DNA from: Filomicrobium sp.
GTDB lineage: Bacteria > Pseudomonadota > Alphaproteobacteria > Rhizobiales > Hyphomicrobiaceae
Direction of reading: 5' to 3'
DNA length: 64,000 nucleotides
Assembly: GCA_017792465.1 (NCBI GenBank)
Contig: CP051234.1
Span: forward strand, 4,186,501-4,250,500
The notes under the pieces are model-generated. The model saw only the letters and a list, made by a program, of their open reading frames with translations. It did no database searches and was not told the DNA's origin. This document shows, piece after piece, positions 35,213 to 43,327 of this stretch. The first letter of the stretch is position 1; each line of letters opens with the position of its first letter. A program made the position numbers and the translations under genes.

Positions 35213-37231
35213 TCAATCCCCACGGAACGGGCTATAGGGGGAATAAGGGTTAATCTGGAAGGCGTTATACGTGCTCTTCTTGTACTTCTTCGGTTTCTTG
35301 TAAGGCTGCGCATAGGCGGGCCCGCCGAGACCGTACTGGTTTGAGCCAAAGAAACCGCTAGGTGCCTGTTCGAACTGCGGTTCGTTGCTCGCAATGTAAG
35401 TCGGGCGGTTTCTGGAAATATTTTCCATTTCGCGCTTCTGGAGACGGGCAGGATCGTTCCGCGCGATGAGCTTCAGAGACTTTCCAGCCAGTGCCTGCTT
35501 GATCCGGCGGTCATGACCGTAGATGTCGGGCAGCGTTTCAAACTTGCCGTTTTCGTCGACCATCACGGTGAAATAGACGTTGTGAACCTGGATTTTGCGC
35601 TCCAGGTCGATGCGGTCATTCTCCGGCGCCCGTCGCCGTAGCTGATCGTCGACCATATCCCTCGACCAGCTGGAGGATTCTCCGAGCAGCACTTCGGCTA
35701 GCCGGAGCGGATCTCGCACGCGGATGCAGCCGTGGCTGAAGGTCCGCTTGCTGTTCTTGAACAGGTGCTTGTCGGGCGTGTCGTGCATGTAAACCGCATG
35801 ATGGTTGGGGAACATGAACTTGACCCGGCCTAGCGGGTTGGAGGGGCCGGCACCCATGACGATCGGGATCGAGCGGATATCGGTTTTGCTCCAGTTGTAG
35901 CGAGATGGGCTGACAACCTTGTTGTTGTCGAACTGGATCTGCATGCCGCGCCGACGCAGGACGTCGAGGTCGCCGCCTGCGAGACGGGGCAGCAAGCTCT
36001 TGATTTTGATCGAGTTCGGGATGCCCCACTGCGGTTTGAAGATGACGTGGGTCATGGTGTCGGAAAAGACCGGGGTCTGAGTGTTGGTTTTTCCGATGAT
36101 GATCCGCTCCTGGTGGATCACCTTGCCGTTCTTGACGACCTGAGTCTGGTACGTTGGAAGGTTATTCCAAATGTAGAGATCGCCCAAATCGCGCGGCAGC
36201 CAGCGCCATTTCTCCATGTTGGCGACGATGTCGTCGATGGAGACCGAGCGGCTTTTCTTGGTTTTGCTGGAGCCGTTGGCGTCGTTCAAAGCGCGGCGCA
36301 CTTTGTTGTCGTAGACGTACTTGCGGCGCCAGCCTTGCGTCTTCATGAAGCGATTGACGGCGTGCATCAGCTCACGATCGTAAAGATCGGCGTTGAGGTC
36401 TTCCGAGGCAGGGACTTTCAGGCGCCGTCTCAGGAGCTCGATTTGCGGGTTGCGCTGGCCGCGGCGGATGGATGAGCCGTAGTCGAGATGGATCTTCTTG
36501 GGCTTGTTCTCGGCGATGCGGCGCGGAGCCGCAAAACGCTCGGGAAACTTGCGATGCAGGTAGGCCTGACGGAGGCGCTTGAAGCCTTCGTGGGTCGGCT
36601 GCTGTGCGACCAGAAGGGCGCCGACATCATGCGCCGTTGCAAGCTGCTTCAGGAGCGCCAGGTGGCTGTTGGAATCGTTTGCGCGCTCGTACCAAAGAGA
36701 CATTTCGCTCGGACGGAAGCGGCCATGGCGGGCATGGTCGACATACTTCAAGACGTCGAGCGTGAAGTCAATTTCGAAGCGGGCCTTGTCAGCGGTGTTT
36801 TCAAGCCGGTAGGCGGGCAATTCGAAGGCGTAGTCGGCTGGGTTCAGAGCCCACTCGTCGGCGCGGCGGAACTCGTCGAGGGCCTGCTCGGTGCGCTGGT
36901 TGGGCGCGTCATTCTCGATCCAGACAGGGCCTTCGTAGGCAGAGGCGTACAGCGTGCCCAATTCGTCGAACAGGCGGCGCTCGTCGTCGTCACGGCTCAA
37001 GCGGCGGCGGGTGGTGATTTCTTTTAAGAGTTCGACTTGCAGCTGGCGATCATCCTTCCACGCGACAGCTGCCGGTTCGGCTGTTTGAGCCGTTGGTGCG
37101 CTTTCAGCACTTTGCTCCAGTTTGCTGAGCTGCGGTTCGCTGGTCTGCGATTGGCCGGCGTCGAGTGCAAAAGCTGAAGCAGATCCTGCACTGATAATTG
37201 CTCCGGCAAGCAATGCGGTCGTGAGACGCAT
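35213..37231 (-). CDS. L,D-transpeptidase (YcbB/LdtD-like)
   Basis: The ATG at 37231 follows AAGGGA and gives 672 residues with a signal peptide (cleavage near residue 22). After a linker come a scaffold/domain rich in helices, a peptidoglycan-binding-type segment (about 300-330) and a YkuD catalytic domain (about 370-530). The active-site motif is SHGCIRV with Cys502, and His500 beside it. YcbB-type enzymes make 3-3 crosslinks in peptidoglycan from tetrapeptide donors. The last 90 residues are Tyr/Lys/Pro-rich. In Hyphomicrobiales, which grow from the pole or bud, 3-3 crosslinks are abundant, so it is likely important for the wall. Confidence 0.9.
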   Translation of the reverse strand: MRLTTALLAGAIISAGSASAFALDAGQSQTSEPQLSKLEQSAESAPTAQTAEPAAVAWKDDRQLQVELLKEITTRRRLSRDDDERRLFDELGTLYASAYEGPVWIENDAPNQRTEQALDEFRRADEWALNPADYAFELPAYRLENTADKARFEIDFTLDVLKYVDHARHGRFRPSEMSLWYERANDSNSHLALLKQLATAHDVGALLVAQQPTHEGFKRLRQAYLHRKFPERFAAPRRIAENKPKKIHLDYGSSIRRGQRNPQIELLRRRLKVPASEDLNADLYDRELMHAVNRFMKTQGWRRKYVYDNKVRRALNDANGSSKTKKSRSVSIDDIVANMEKWRWLPRDLGDLYIWNNLPTYQTQVVKNGKVIHQERIIIGKTNTQTPVFSDTMTHVIFKPQWGIPNSIKIKSLLPRLAGGDLDVLRRRGMQIQFDNNKVVSPSRYNWSKTDIRSIPIVMGAGPSNPLGRVKFMFPNHHAVYMHDTPDKHLFKNSKRTFSHGCIRVRDPLRLAEVLLGESSSWSRDMVDDQLRRRAPENDRIDLERKIQVHNVYFTVMVDENGKFETLPDIYGHDRRIKQALAGKSLKLIARNDPARLQKREMENISRNRPTYIASNEPQFEQAPSGFFGSNQYGLGGPAYAQPYKKPKKYKKSTYNAFQINPYSPYSPFRGD

Positions 37232-37455
37232 ACTCTGGTTCCCTTGACTGACGATCGAATAGCTGGCGATCGAAACATCCGTGCCCGAGATGTTGCAATT
37301 TCTGCTGACTATGACAACAGCCCGAATGTGAAAATGGTTCCTACACAAGAACAATTACTTGTGCGATCTCGTTACAAATACACTGATATCCTTAACCAAG
37401 CGGAATCAAGATACGAGCATGTCTGTGCAACCTGTTTAACCGGATGACAATTTCG

Positions 37456-38364
37456 TCATTGGTCGAGGTTCAGTGGCTTGCCCAGGCGTCCGGCGAGGTG
37501 CTGGATGAACTGCCAGGCGACGCGGCCGGATCTTGCTCCGCGGGTCATGGCCCATTCGAGAGCTTCGCGGCGCAATTCTTCCGGCTCGACCTCAAGCCCC
37601 AGATGCTCGATGTAGGCATTGACCATCGCCAGGTACTGGTCCTGGCTGGCATTGTGGAACCCGAGCCAGAGCCCGAAGCGGTCGGATAGCGATACTTTCT
37701 CTTCAACGGCTTCTGAGGGGTTAATGGCGGTTGAGCGCTCATTTTCGATCATATCGCGCGGCATCAGGTGGCGGCGGTTGGACGTGGCGTAGAAGATGAC
37801 GTTGTCCGGGCGCCCTTCGATACCGCCTTCGAGGACCGCTTTCAGGGACTTATAGGAGGTGTCGTCGCGGTCGAAGGAAAGGTCGTCGCAGAATACAATG
37901 AAGCGCATTTGCGACTTGCGCATGAAACTCAAGCATCGTGGCAGCGTCTCGATGTCCTCGCGGTGAATTTCGACGAGTTTGAGCCCTGCCAGGCCGTTTT
38001 TCTTCATCATTTGAGCGACTTCGGCGTGGGCGGCTTTGACGAGCGAGGATTTGCCCATACCGCGGGCCCCCCACAGCAGCGCGTTGTTGGCGGGCAGGCC
38101 GGTCGCGAAGCGCTCGGTATTGGATAGGAGCTGTTCGGCGGCTTGGTCGAGACCCTGCAGGAGTTTCAGGGGGACGCGGTTGACCTTGGTGACGGCGGCG
38201 AAGGTGTCGGTATCCGGGCGCCAGACGAAGGCGTCAGCGGTGTCGAAATCGGGCTCGGGGGCCGGCGGCGGGCTCAGACGCTCAAGGGCGCTGGCGATGC
38301 GGGCAAGCGTGTCTTCCAGGTTTGGGGCTGGCGTGGCGGTCTTTTCGGTCATTGGGTCGGTCAT
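37456..38364 (-). CDS. DUF815 family AAA-type ATPase
   Basis: The 302-residue protein has Walker A GARGMGKSS (residues 99-107), Walker B IVFCDD (156-161) and a sensor-type segment YATSNRRHLMPRDM. These define the DUF815 ATPases, which are conserved beside yajC-secDF in alphaproteobacteria. The function is unknown. Start at 38364 has AAGGA directly adjacent to the ATG; the ATG at 38352 has the same AAGGA at 12 bp, so either may be used. It is divergent from yajC. Confidence 0.87.
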   Translation of the reverse strand: MTDPMTEKTATPAPNLEDTLARIASALERLSPPPAPEPDFDTADAFVWRPDTDTFAAVTKVNRVPLKLLQGLDQAAEQLLSNTERFATGLPANNALLWGARGMGKSSLVKAAHAEVAQMMKKNGLAGLKLVEIHREDIETLPRCLSFMRKSQMRFIVFCDDLSFDRDDTSYKSLKAVLEGGIEGRPDNVIFYATSNRRHLMPRDMIENERSTAINPSEAVEEKVSLSDRFGLWLGFHNASQDQYLAMVNAYIEHLGLEVEPEELRREALEWAMTRGARSGRVAWQFIQHLAGRLGKPLNLDQ

Positions 38365-38785
38365 TCCTTGCCGGTCATCGGACGGTCTTGAGCGCTCGGT
38401 TGGTGAAGTCCTTGCGGGTTCGGCAGCCCTTACGGGGCCGTGCGGGGCTATCTCATAGCGCGAGGGCGCGGCTTCTGACTAGGTCACGAATGGCGGGTTA
38501 CGCTTTGAAGTTTCAACTGGAAAGCGGTGGGTGCTGTCGGCTCTGGGCGGTCCAGGGAGCGGATTTACCGGCTTGCTTCTCGCATTTGCAGCATCAAAGC
38601 GGGCCCCGGTGCGGCGCTGGCAATGTTGCAATGCTCTTTTGTACCTTTATATATCCGCTTGAACTATGCCTGCCTATTGAACCTGCTTGACGCGGCTGCC
38701 CCTTGCGGTCGGCGTCGAAGCTGCGTATTCGCATTGCGTGAACGTGGGTTCAAGCACTCCAAATAAAAGGACGCGATTCAAAGCG
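38365..38785. other. Divergent intergenic region between the DUF815 gene and yajC
   Basis: This 421 bp interval must contain the promoter of the DUF815 gene on one strand and that of yajC-secDF on the other. I find no supported gene, tRNA or strong hairpin. The yajC start is preceded by AAAAGGA at about 13 bp. Confidence 0.5.
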
Positions 38786-39118
38786 ATGTTGATTATTCCT
38801 GCTTATCTGCCGCTGCAAGCCGGTCCGTTTGGCGGTCTCGAAGTGCTGTTCCCGATGCTGATGATGGTCGTCATCTTCTATTTCCTGCTGATCCGGCCGC
38901 AGCAGCAGCGGGCGAAAGAGCACCAGGAGCTGATCTCAAAGGTTCGACGCGGCGATACGGTTGTGACTTCGGGCGGATTTATCGGACGGGTGACGAAGGT
39001 TCCTGACAACACCGATGAAGTCGAGGTCGAGCTTAACGACCAGATGAAGGTGCGTGTTTTGCGCTCGACGCTGATGGATGTGCGCGCCAAGGGTGAGCCG
39101 GTCAAGGACGCCTCTTAA
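38786..39118 (+). CDS. yajC: Sec translocon accessory subunit YajC
   Basis: The 110-residue protein has one N-terminal membrane helix (about 20-39) ending in the family signature FYFLLIRPQQQRAKEH, then a small cytoplasmic domain with VRRGDTVVTSGGFIGRV. YajC associates with SecDF in the inner membrane. The in-frame region upstream to 38687 lacks a ribosome binding site for a start. It is followed by secD after 108 bp. Confidence 0.94.
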   Translation: MLIIPAYLPLQAGPFGGLEVLFPMLMMVVIFYFLLIRPQQQRAKEHQELISKVRRGDTVVTSGGFIGRVTKVPDNTDEVEVELNDQMKVRVLRSTLMDVRAKGEPVKDAS

Positions 39119-39226
39119 CGGGCTGAAGAGGCTTCGTCGTACTACAGAATTTCCGGGCCTGGGCACTCGCGGACGTCGTCAGCGGGCAGGTGAAATTTAA
39201 ACCGAACGAAAAGAGCGTACTGCTCC

Positions 39227-40873
39227 ATGCTGCAATTTAGCCGTTTCAAAATCGCCGTGGTGGCTGTCGTCTGTCTTTGGGCCGTCTTTGCGACTTTGCC
39301 GAATTTCGTGTCGCAGGAGACGCTGGACAATTACTGGCCGAGCTTCCTGCCGCATAAGCAGTTGAACCTGGGGCTCGACCTCAAGGGCGGCGCGCACCTG
39401 CTGTTGCAGATGGATTCTGAAGAACTGCGCAAGGACTGGCTGAAGTCGATCCGCGGCGACGTGCGCAAGGTTCTGCGGAGCGCGAAAATTCGCTTCAAAG
39501 GCCTGGGTCAGACGGCCGATCGCGTGCGCGTCAAGCTCGTCGATGAAAAGGATCGTGAAGAAGCCCTCAAGCAACTGAGGAAACTGCCTCAGAACTTGGG
39601 ATCGGCCTTGTCGTCGGGTTCGGGCTATGATCTCAGCATTAACGAGGGGCCGGATGGCTTTCTCGAAGTTGTTCCGACGGAAGCGGGGCTGCACCAGCGC
39701 GTTGGGCACGCCATCACTTCGGCGATCGAAGTCATCCGCAAGAGGATCGACAACATCGGGACGTCCGAGCCGACGATCGTCCGGCAGGGTTTCGATCGCA
39801 TCCTCGTTCAGTATCCAGGTCTTGAAGATACCGCATATCTGAAGGCATTGATCGGTAAGACGGCGAAGTTGTCGTTCCATGCTGTGCACCCGACAATTTC
39901 GGCGGCTGAAGCTGAAGCAACCCGCGTACCGCTTGGCTACGTGATCTACCCGGATGCCGATGATCCTGCACGCAAAGAGCTTGTGCAGGAAATCCCGATC
40001 ATCAACGGTGAAGATCTGGTCGATGCGCAGCCTGGATTCGATCAGCGTACCAATGAGCCGATCATTTCGTTCCGGTTCAACCAGAAGGCTGCAGTTCTGT
40101 TTGGCGAATTTACGCAGCAGAACGTCGGACGGCCGTTTGCCATCGTTCTTGACAATGGCGTGGAGAAAGATGGTGTCACGCCAGACATCAAGGTTCTATC
40201 GGCTCCAGTGATCCGGGAACCGATCCTCGGCGGATCCGGTCAGATTTCGGGTAATTTCTCGGTTCAGTCGGCGAACGATCTGGCCGTGCAGATCCGTTCG
40301 GGCGCTTTGCCGGCGACGCTGACGACGATCGAAGAGCGCACGGTCGGTCCGTCGCTGGGGGCTGACTCGATTGAAGGTGGTGAGTGGGCGGCATTTGTCG
40401 GGGGCATTGGTGTTGCCGCGTTCATGCTGTTTGCCTACGGCACATTCGGAGCGTTTGCGCTCCTCGCCGTGGTCGTGAACCTATTGCTCATCGTTGGAAC
40501 GATGTCGCAAATCGGCTCTACGCTGACGCTGCCGGGTATTGCCGGTCTCATCTTGACCGTCGGCATGGCGGTTGATGCCAACGTGCTCATCTATGAGCGC
40601 ATCCGCGAAGAAATGCGCAACGGCAAGCAGCCGATATCGGCGATCGACAGCGGGTTCTCGCGGGCTTTTTCGACGATCATCGACTCCAACTTGACGACGC
40701 TGATTGCGGCTTTGGTCATGTTCTGGCTGGGGTCGGGTCCGATCCGCGGGTTTGCCGTGACGTTGTCGCTGGGCATTTTCGCGACTGTCTTCACCGCCTT
40801 CCTTGTCACGCGTTTGATGGTTGCCATCTGGGTCGCAAGACAGAAGTCGCGCAAAGTTCCTGCGCCGCTCTAA
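39227..40873 (+). CDS. secD: Protein translocase subunit SecD
   Basis: SecD uses the proton gradient to help pull proteins out of the SecYEG channel. The 548-residue protein has a first membrane helix (about 7-24), the DLKGGAHLLLQMD motif, a large periplasmic domain, and five further helices from about 385, with the GMAVDANVLIYERIREE motif in helix 4. The family layout and length fit. Confidence 0.96.
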   Translation: MLQFSRFKIAVVAVVCLWAVFATLPNFVSQETLDNYWPSFLPHKQLNLGLDLKGGAHLLLQMDSEELRKDWLKSIRGDVRKVLRSAKIRFKGLGQTADRVRVKLVDEKDREEALKQLRKLPQNLGSALSSGSGYDLSINEGPDGFLEVVPTEAGLHQRVGHAITSAIEVIRKRIDNIGTSEPTIVRQGFDRILVQYPGLEDTAYLKALIGKTAKLSFHAVHPTISAAEAEATRVPLGYVIYPDADDPARKELVQEIPIINGEDLVDAQPGFDQRTNEPIISFRFNQKAAVLFGEFTQQNVGRPFAIVLDNGVEKDGVTPDIKVLSAPVIREPILGGSGQISGNFSVQSANDLAVQIRSGALPATLTTIEERTVGPSLGADSIEGGEWAAFVGGIGVAAFMLFAYGTFGAFALLAVVVNLLLIVGTMSQIGSTLTLPGIAGLILTVGMAVDANVLIYERIREEMRNGKQPISAIDSGFSRAFSTIIDSNLTTLIAALVMFWLGSGPIRGFAVTLSLGIFATVFTAFLVTRLMVAIWVARQKSRKVPAPL

Positions 40874-40897
40874 CACTGAAAGAGGATTAGTCCGCCA

Positions 40898-41875
40898 ATG
40901 TTCAAGGGCGTCGATTTCTGGCCGCACGATACGCACTTCCCGGTGATGCAGGCGCGCAAGATCTGCGTGATGATCACGTCAGGGATGTTCCTGGCGGCGG
41001 TTGTTTTGCTGAGCGTGCATGGTCTCAACTTCGGGATCGATTTCAAAGGCGGATCGCTGTTTGAGATCCAGGCCAAGCCACAGGCGAACGGAACGCCAGG
41101 GGTTCTCGATATCGGGGAACTGCGCAGCAAACTCGGTGGGCTCGGCCTTGGCGATGTCCAAATCCAGCAGCTCGATCAGAACTCGGATGCGTTGATCCGC
41201 GTCGAGCAGCAGACAGTCAAGGACGGCCAGGACGTTGAACAGGCGCAGCAGGCCGCAGCCGCCAAGGTGCAGCAGGCGCTGGGCGACGAGATTGAAATTC
41301 GCCGCACCGAGGTTGTCGGATCAGCGGTGTCGAGTGAGCTGAAGTGGGCCGGCGTGATGGCGGTCAGTTTCGCGATGCTCGGTATCCTGCTTTACATCTG
41401 GTTCCGCTTCGAGTGGCAGTTCGCGGCCGCAGCCGTGATCGCGACTGTGCACGACATCACCATTACGCTCGGTGTCTTTAGTCTCCTCAATCTCGATTTC
41501 GGCCTCTCTGAAGTGGCGGCGTTGCTGACGCTGGCAGGCTACTCGATCAACGACACCGTCGTCGTGTTCGACCGTATTCGCGAGAACCTGCGCCGCTATA
41601 AGAAGATGGCGCTTGAGCAGCTGATGAACCTGTCGATCAACGAGACGATGTCGCGCACGGTGCTGACGTCGGGTACGACCTTGATTGCGGTTCTGGCCGT
41701 CTACGTATTCGGCACCGAGGTGATCAAAGGCTTCGCGTTCGCGATGCTGTTCGGCATCATCATCGGCACCTGGTCGTCGATCTTCGTTGCTTCGCCGTTC
41801 TTGTTGTGGATCGGCGTGAAGCGCGACTGGTCGGGCATCGCGAAGTCCGACAAGGAGGCAGCCGCGCGGCTGTAA
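40898..41875 (+). CDS. secF: Protein translocase subunit SecF
   Basis: SecF pairs with SecD. The 325-residue protein shows the GIDFKGGSLFEI motif after helix 1, a small periplasmic domain, and helices from about 150, with YSINDTVVVFDRIREN in helix 4. It begins 24 bp after secD and is followed by the NDUFAF3-like gene after 90 bp, so the three likely share a transcript. Confidence 0.96.
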   Translation: MFKGVDFWPHDTHFPVMQARKICVMITSGMFLAAVVLLSVHGLNFGIDFKGGSLFEIQAKPQANGTPGVLDIGELRSKLGGLGLGDVQIQQLDQNSDALIRVEQQTVKDGQDVEQAQQAAAAKVQQALGDEIEIRRTEVVGSAVSSELKWAGVMAVSFAMLGILLYIWFRFEWQFAAAAVIATVHDITITLGVFSLLNLDFGLSEVAALLTLAGYSINDTVVVFDRIRENLRRYKKMALEQLMNLSINETMSRTVLTSGTTLIAVLAVYVFGTEVIKGFAFAMLFGIIIGTWSSIFVASPFLLWIGVKRDWSGIAKSDKEAAARL

Positions 41876-41965
41876 GGTTCGCCGGGCCTTGTGCCCGCGA
41901 GGCGTGATCGAACGAGCAACCGTGTGGGTTGCGAATGGCTGCTACAATTTTGAAGTGCGCGCGTG

Positions 41966-42337
41966 ATGGCAAAGCCATTTTATCCAGGGCAGGCTGCAAT
42001 CGATGCTTACGGCGGAGGCGGATTTCGTTTCGCCGATATGAGCCATCGCGGATCGCTTGTCTGTCTGCCAAGCGGTGTGCATGCGTGGGATGTCGCTGAT
42101 GCAGCGGATTTGGTGGCTCAGTCCTTCGCGCCGATCTTGGCCGAGGTCGATCGAATCGAGGTTCTGCTGCTTGGGACCGGTGAGGCCCAAGTTTTTTTGC
42201 CATCCGAATTGCGAAAGCAGTTGAGCGAGCAAGGGCTCTTCGTCGAGTCGATGACGACGGGAGCCGCGGCGCGAACTTATAATATCCTGCTGGCTGAAAA
42301 GCGGGCTGTTGCTGCGGCGCTGGTCGCTGTCGAGTAA
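41966..42337 (+). CDS. Mth938-domain protein (DUF498), bacterial homolog of complex I assembly factor NDUFAF3
   Basis: The 123-residue protein matches the Mth938/DUF498 fold: IDAYGGGGFRFADMSHRGSL, then LLLGTGEAQVFLPSELRKQL and the closing TGAAARTYNILLAEKRAVAAALV. The human homolog NDUFAF3 (C3orf60) is needed for complex I assembly. ATG 41966 is preferred over the adjacent GTG at 41963. In alphaproteobacteria this gene commonly follows secDF and precedes a phytoene synthase-like gene, as here. Its bacterial role is not settled. Confidence 0.85.
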   Translation: MAKPFYPGQAAIDAYGGGGFRFADMSHRGSLVCLPSGVHAWDVADAADLVAQSFAPILAEVDRIEVLLLGTGEAQVFLPSELRKQLSEQGLFVESMTTGAAARTYNILLAEKRAVAAALVAVE

Positions 42338-42415
42338 GCGGAGCGGCTGCGCGGCGGGTTTGGCTGCGGTTTTGAATGGCGGCCGGAATTCATACTCCCT
42401 GAGGACAGGTTTGCG

Positions 42416-43288
42416 ATGACGGCGAGTGAGGCGGCGTTGACTTCGAGCAATCTGGAGACCGTTCGCAAGTCGGCGCGAGACTACGCCTTCGACTGGTATC
42501 TATCGGCATTGCTTGCGCCGCGGTCCTGCCGACAGGATCTGATTGCGCTTGCAGCTTTGATTGGGGAAATCGAGCGTACGCCGTTGGTCGTCAGCGATCC
42601 GGCATTGGGTGAAATCCGCCTGCAATGGTGGCTCGATTGGCTCGACGGTCTGGAAGCCGGTACGCGTAGCGGCAATCCGGTTGCCGATTTGGCCGGCGAA
42701 GTTATTTTGCGGCGCGGCCTATCCAAAGCAATGCTGGCGGGCTTGATCGAGGCGCGAGGCACGGAGCTCTATGCCTTTGCCTTTGAGACTCAGGAGACTT
42801 TCGAAAAATTTCTTGAGCGCACCAATGCGGCAGCGATGGGTCTTTCAGCGCAGATCCTTAGCGGCGAATTGCGCAAGGACGGCGCTGGGCCTCAGGATCA
42901 AGCGCTGATTTCAGTCGGGCGTGCCTATGGCATCGCGCGCCAGCTTACGAGGTTGCCGCAATTGGCCGTTCGCGGGCGATGGGGGCTCTATCCCGATGCA
43001 ACCGGTGAGATCGATGCGTCGCACTTGCTCGATCCTATGGAGCGAAAACGCGCCGATGCGGTGCGTGATGAGGCTATTCAATCGGCCTGGACGTTCCTTG
43101 AAGACGCCCGGCGCGCGACCGGCGGTCGATTGACGCAGCCCACACGGGCAGGCCTTCCGGTTGCCATGGTCTCGAATTATCTCACTGCGCTGCAAAAGCA
43201 AGCCGATTGGTTGCAGGCCGAAATCGACATTGCGCCCCTCGTCCGGGTCTGGACGATGTGGCGGGCGCGATGGACGGGCCGCTTCTGA
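42416..43288 (+). CDS. Squalene/phytoene synthase-like protein, NDUFAF6 type
   Basis: The 290-residue protein has the fold signatures of the squalene/phytoene synthase superfamily (RDYAFDWYLSALLAP, EIRLQWWLDWLDG, AYGIARQLTRLP). It lacks the Asp-rich DxxxD pairs that bind magnesium and diphosphate in true synthases, so it is probably not a prenyl condensing enzyme. The same is true of the human complex I assembly factor NDUFAF6 (C8orf38), to which this group is related. Its adjacency to the NDUFAF3-like gene supports a shared role in respiratory complex assembly; that is inference. Confidence 0.82.
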   Translation: MTASEAALTSSNLETVRKSARDYAFDWYLSALLAPRSCRQDLIALAALIGEIERTPLVVSDPALGEIRLQWWLDWLDGLEAGTRSGNPVADLAGEVILRRGLSKAMLAGLIEARGTELYAFAFETQETFEKFLERTNAAAMGLSAQILSGELRKDGAGPQDQALISVGRAYGIARQLTRLPQLAVRGRWGLYPDATGEIDASHLLDPMERKRADAVRDEAIQSAWTFLEDARRATGGRLTQPTRAGLPVAMVSNYLTALQKQADWLQAEIDIAPLVRVWTMWRARWTGRF

Positions 43289-43327
43289 TCAAGGGTTTCA
43301 GGCAGTTTGGCGGGTGGGACACATTTG

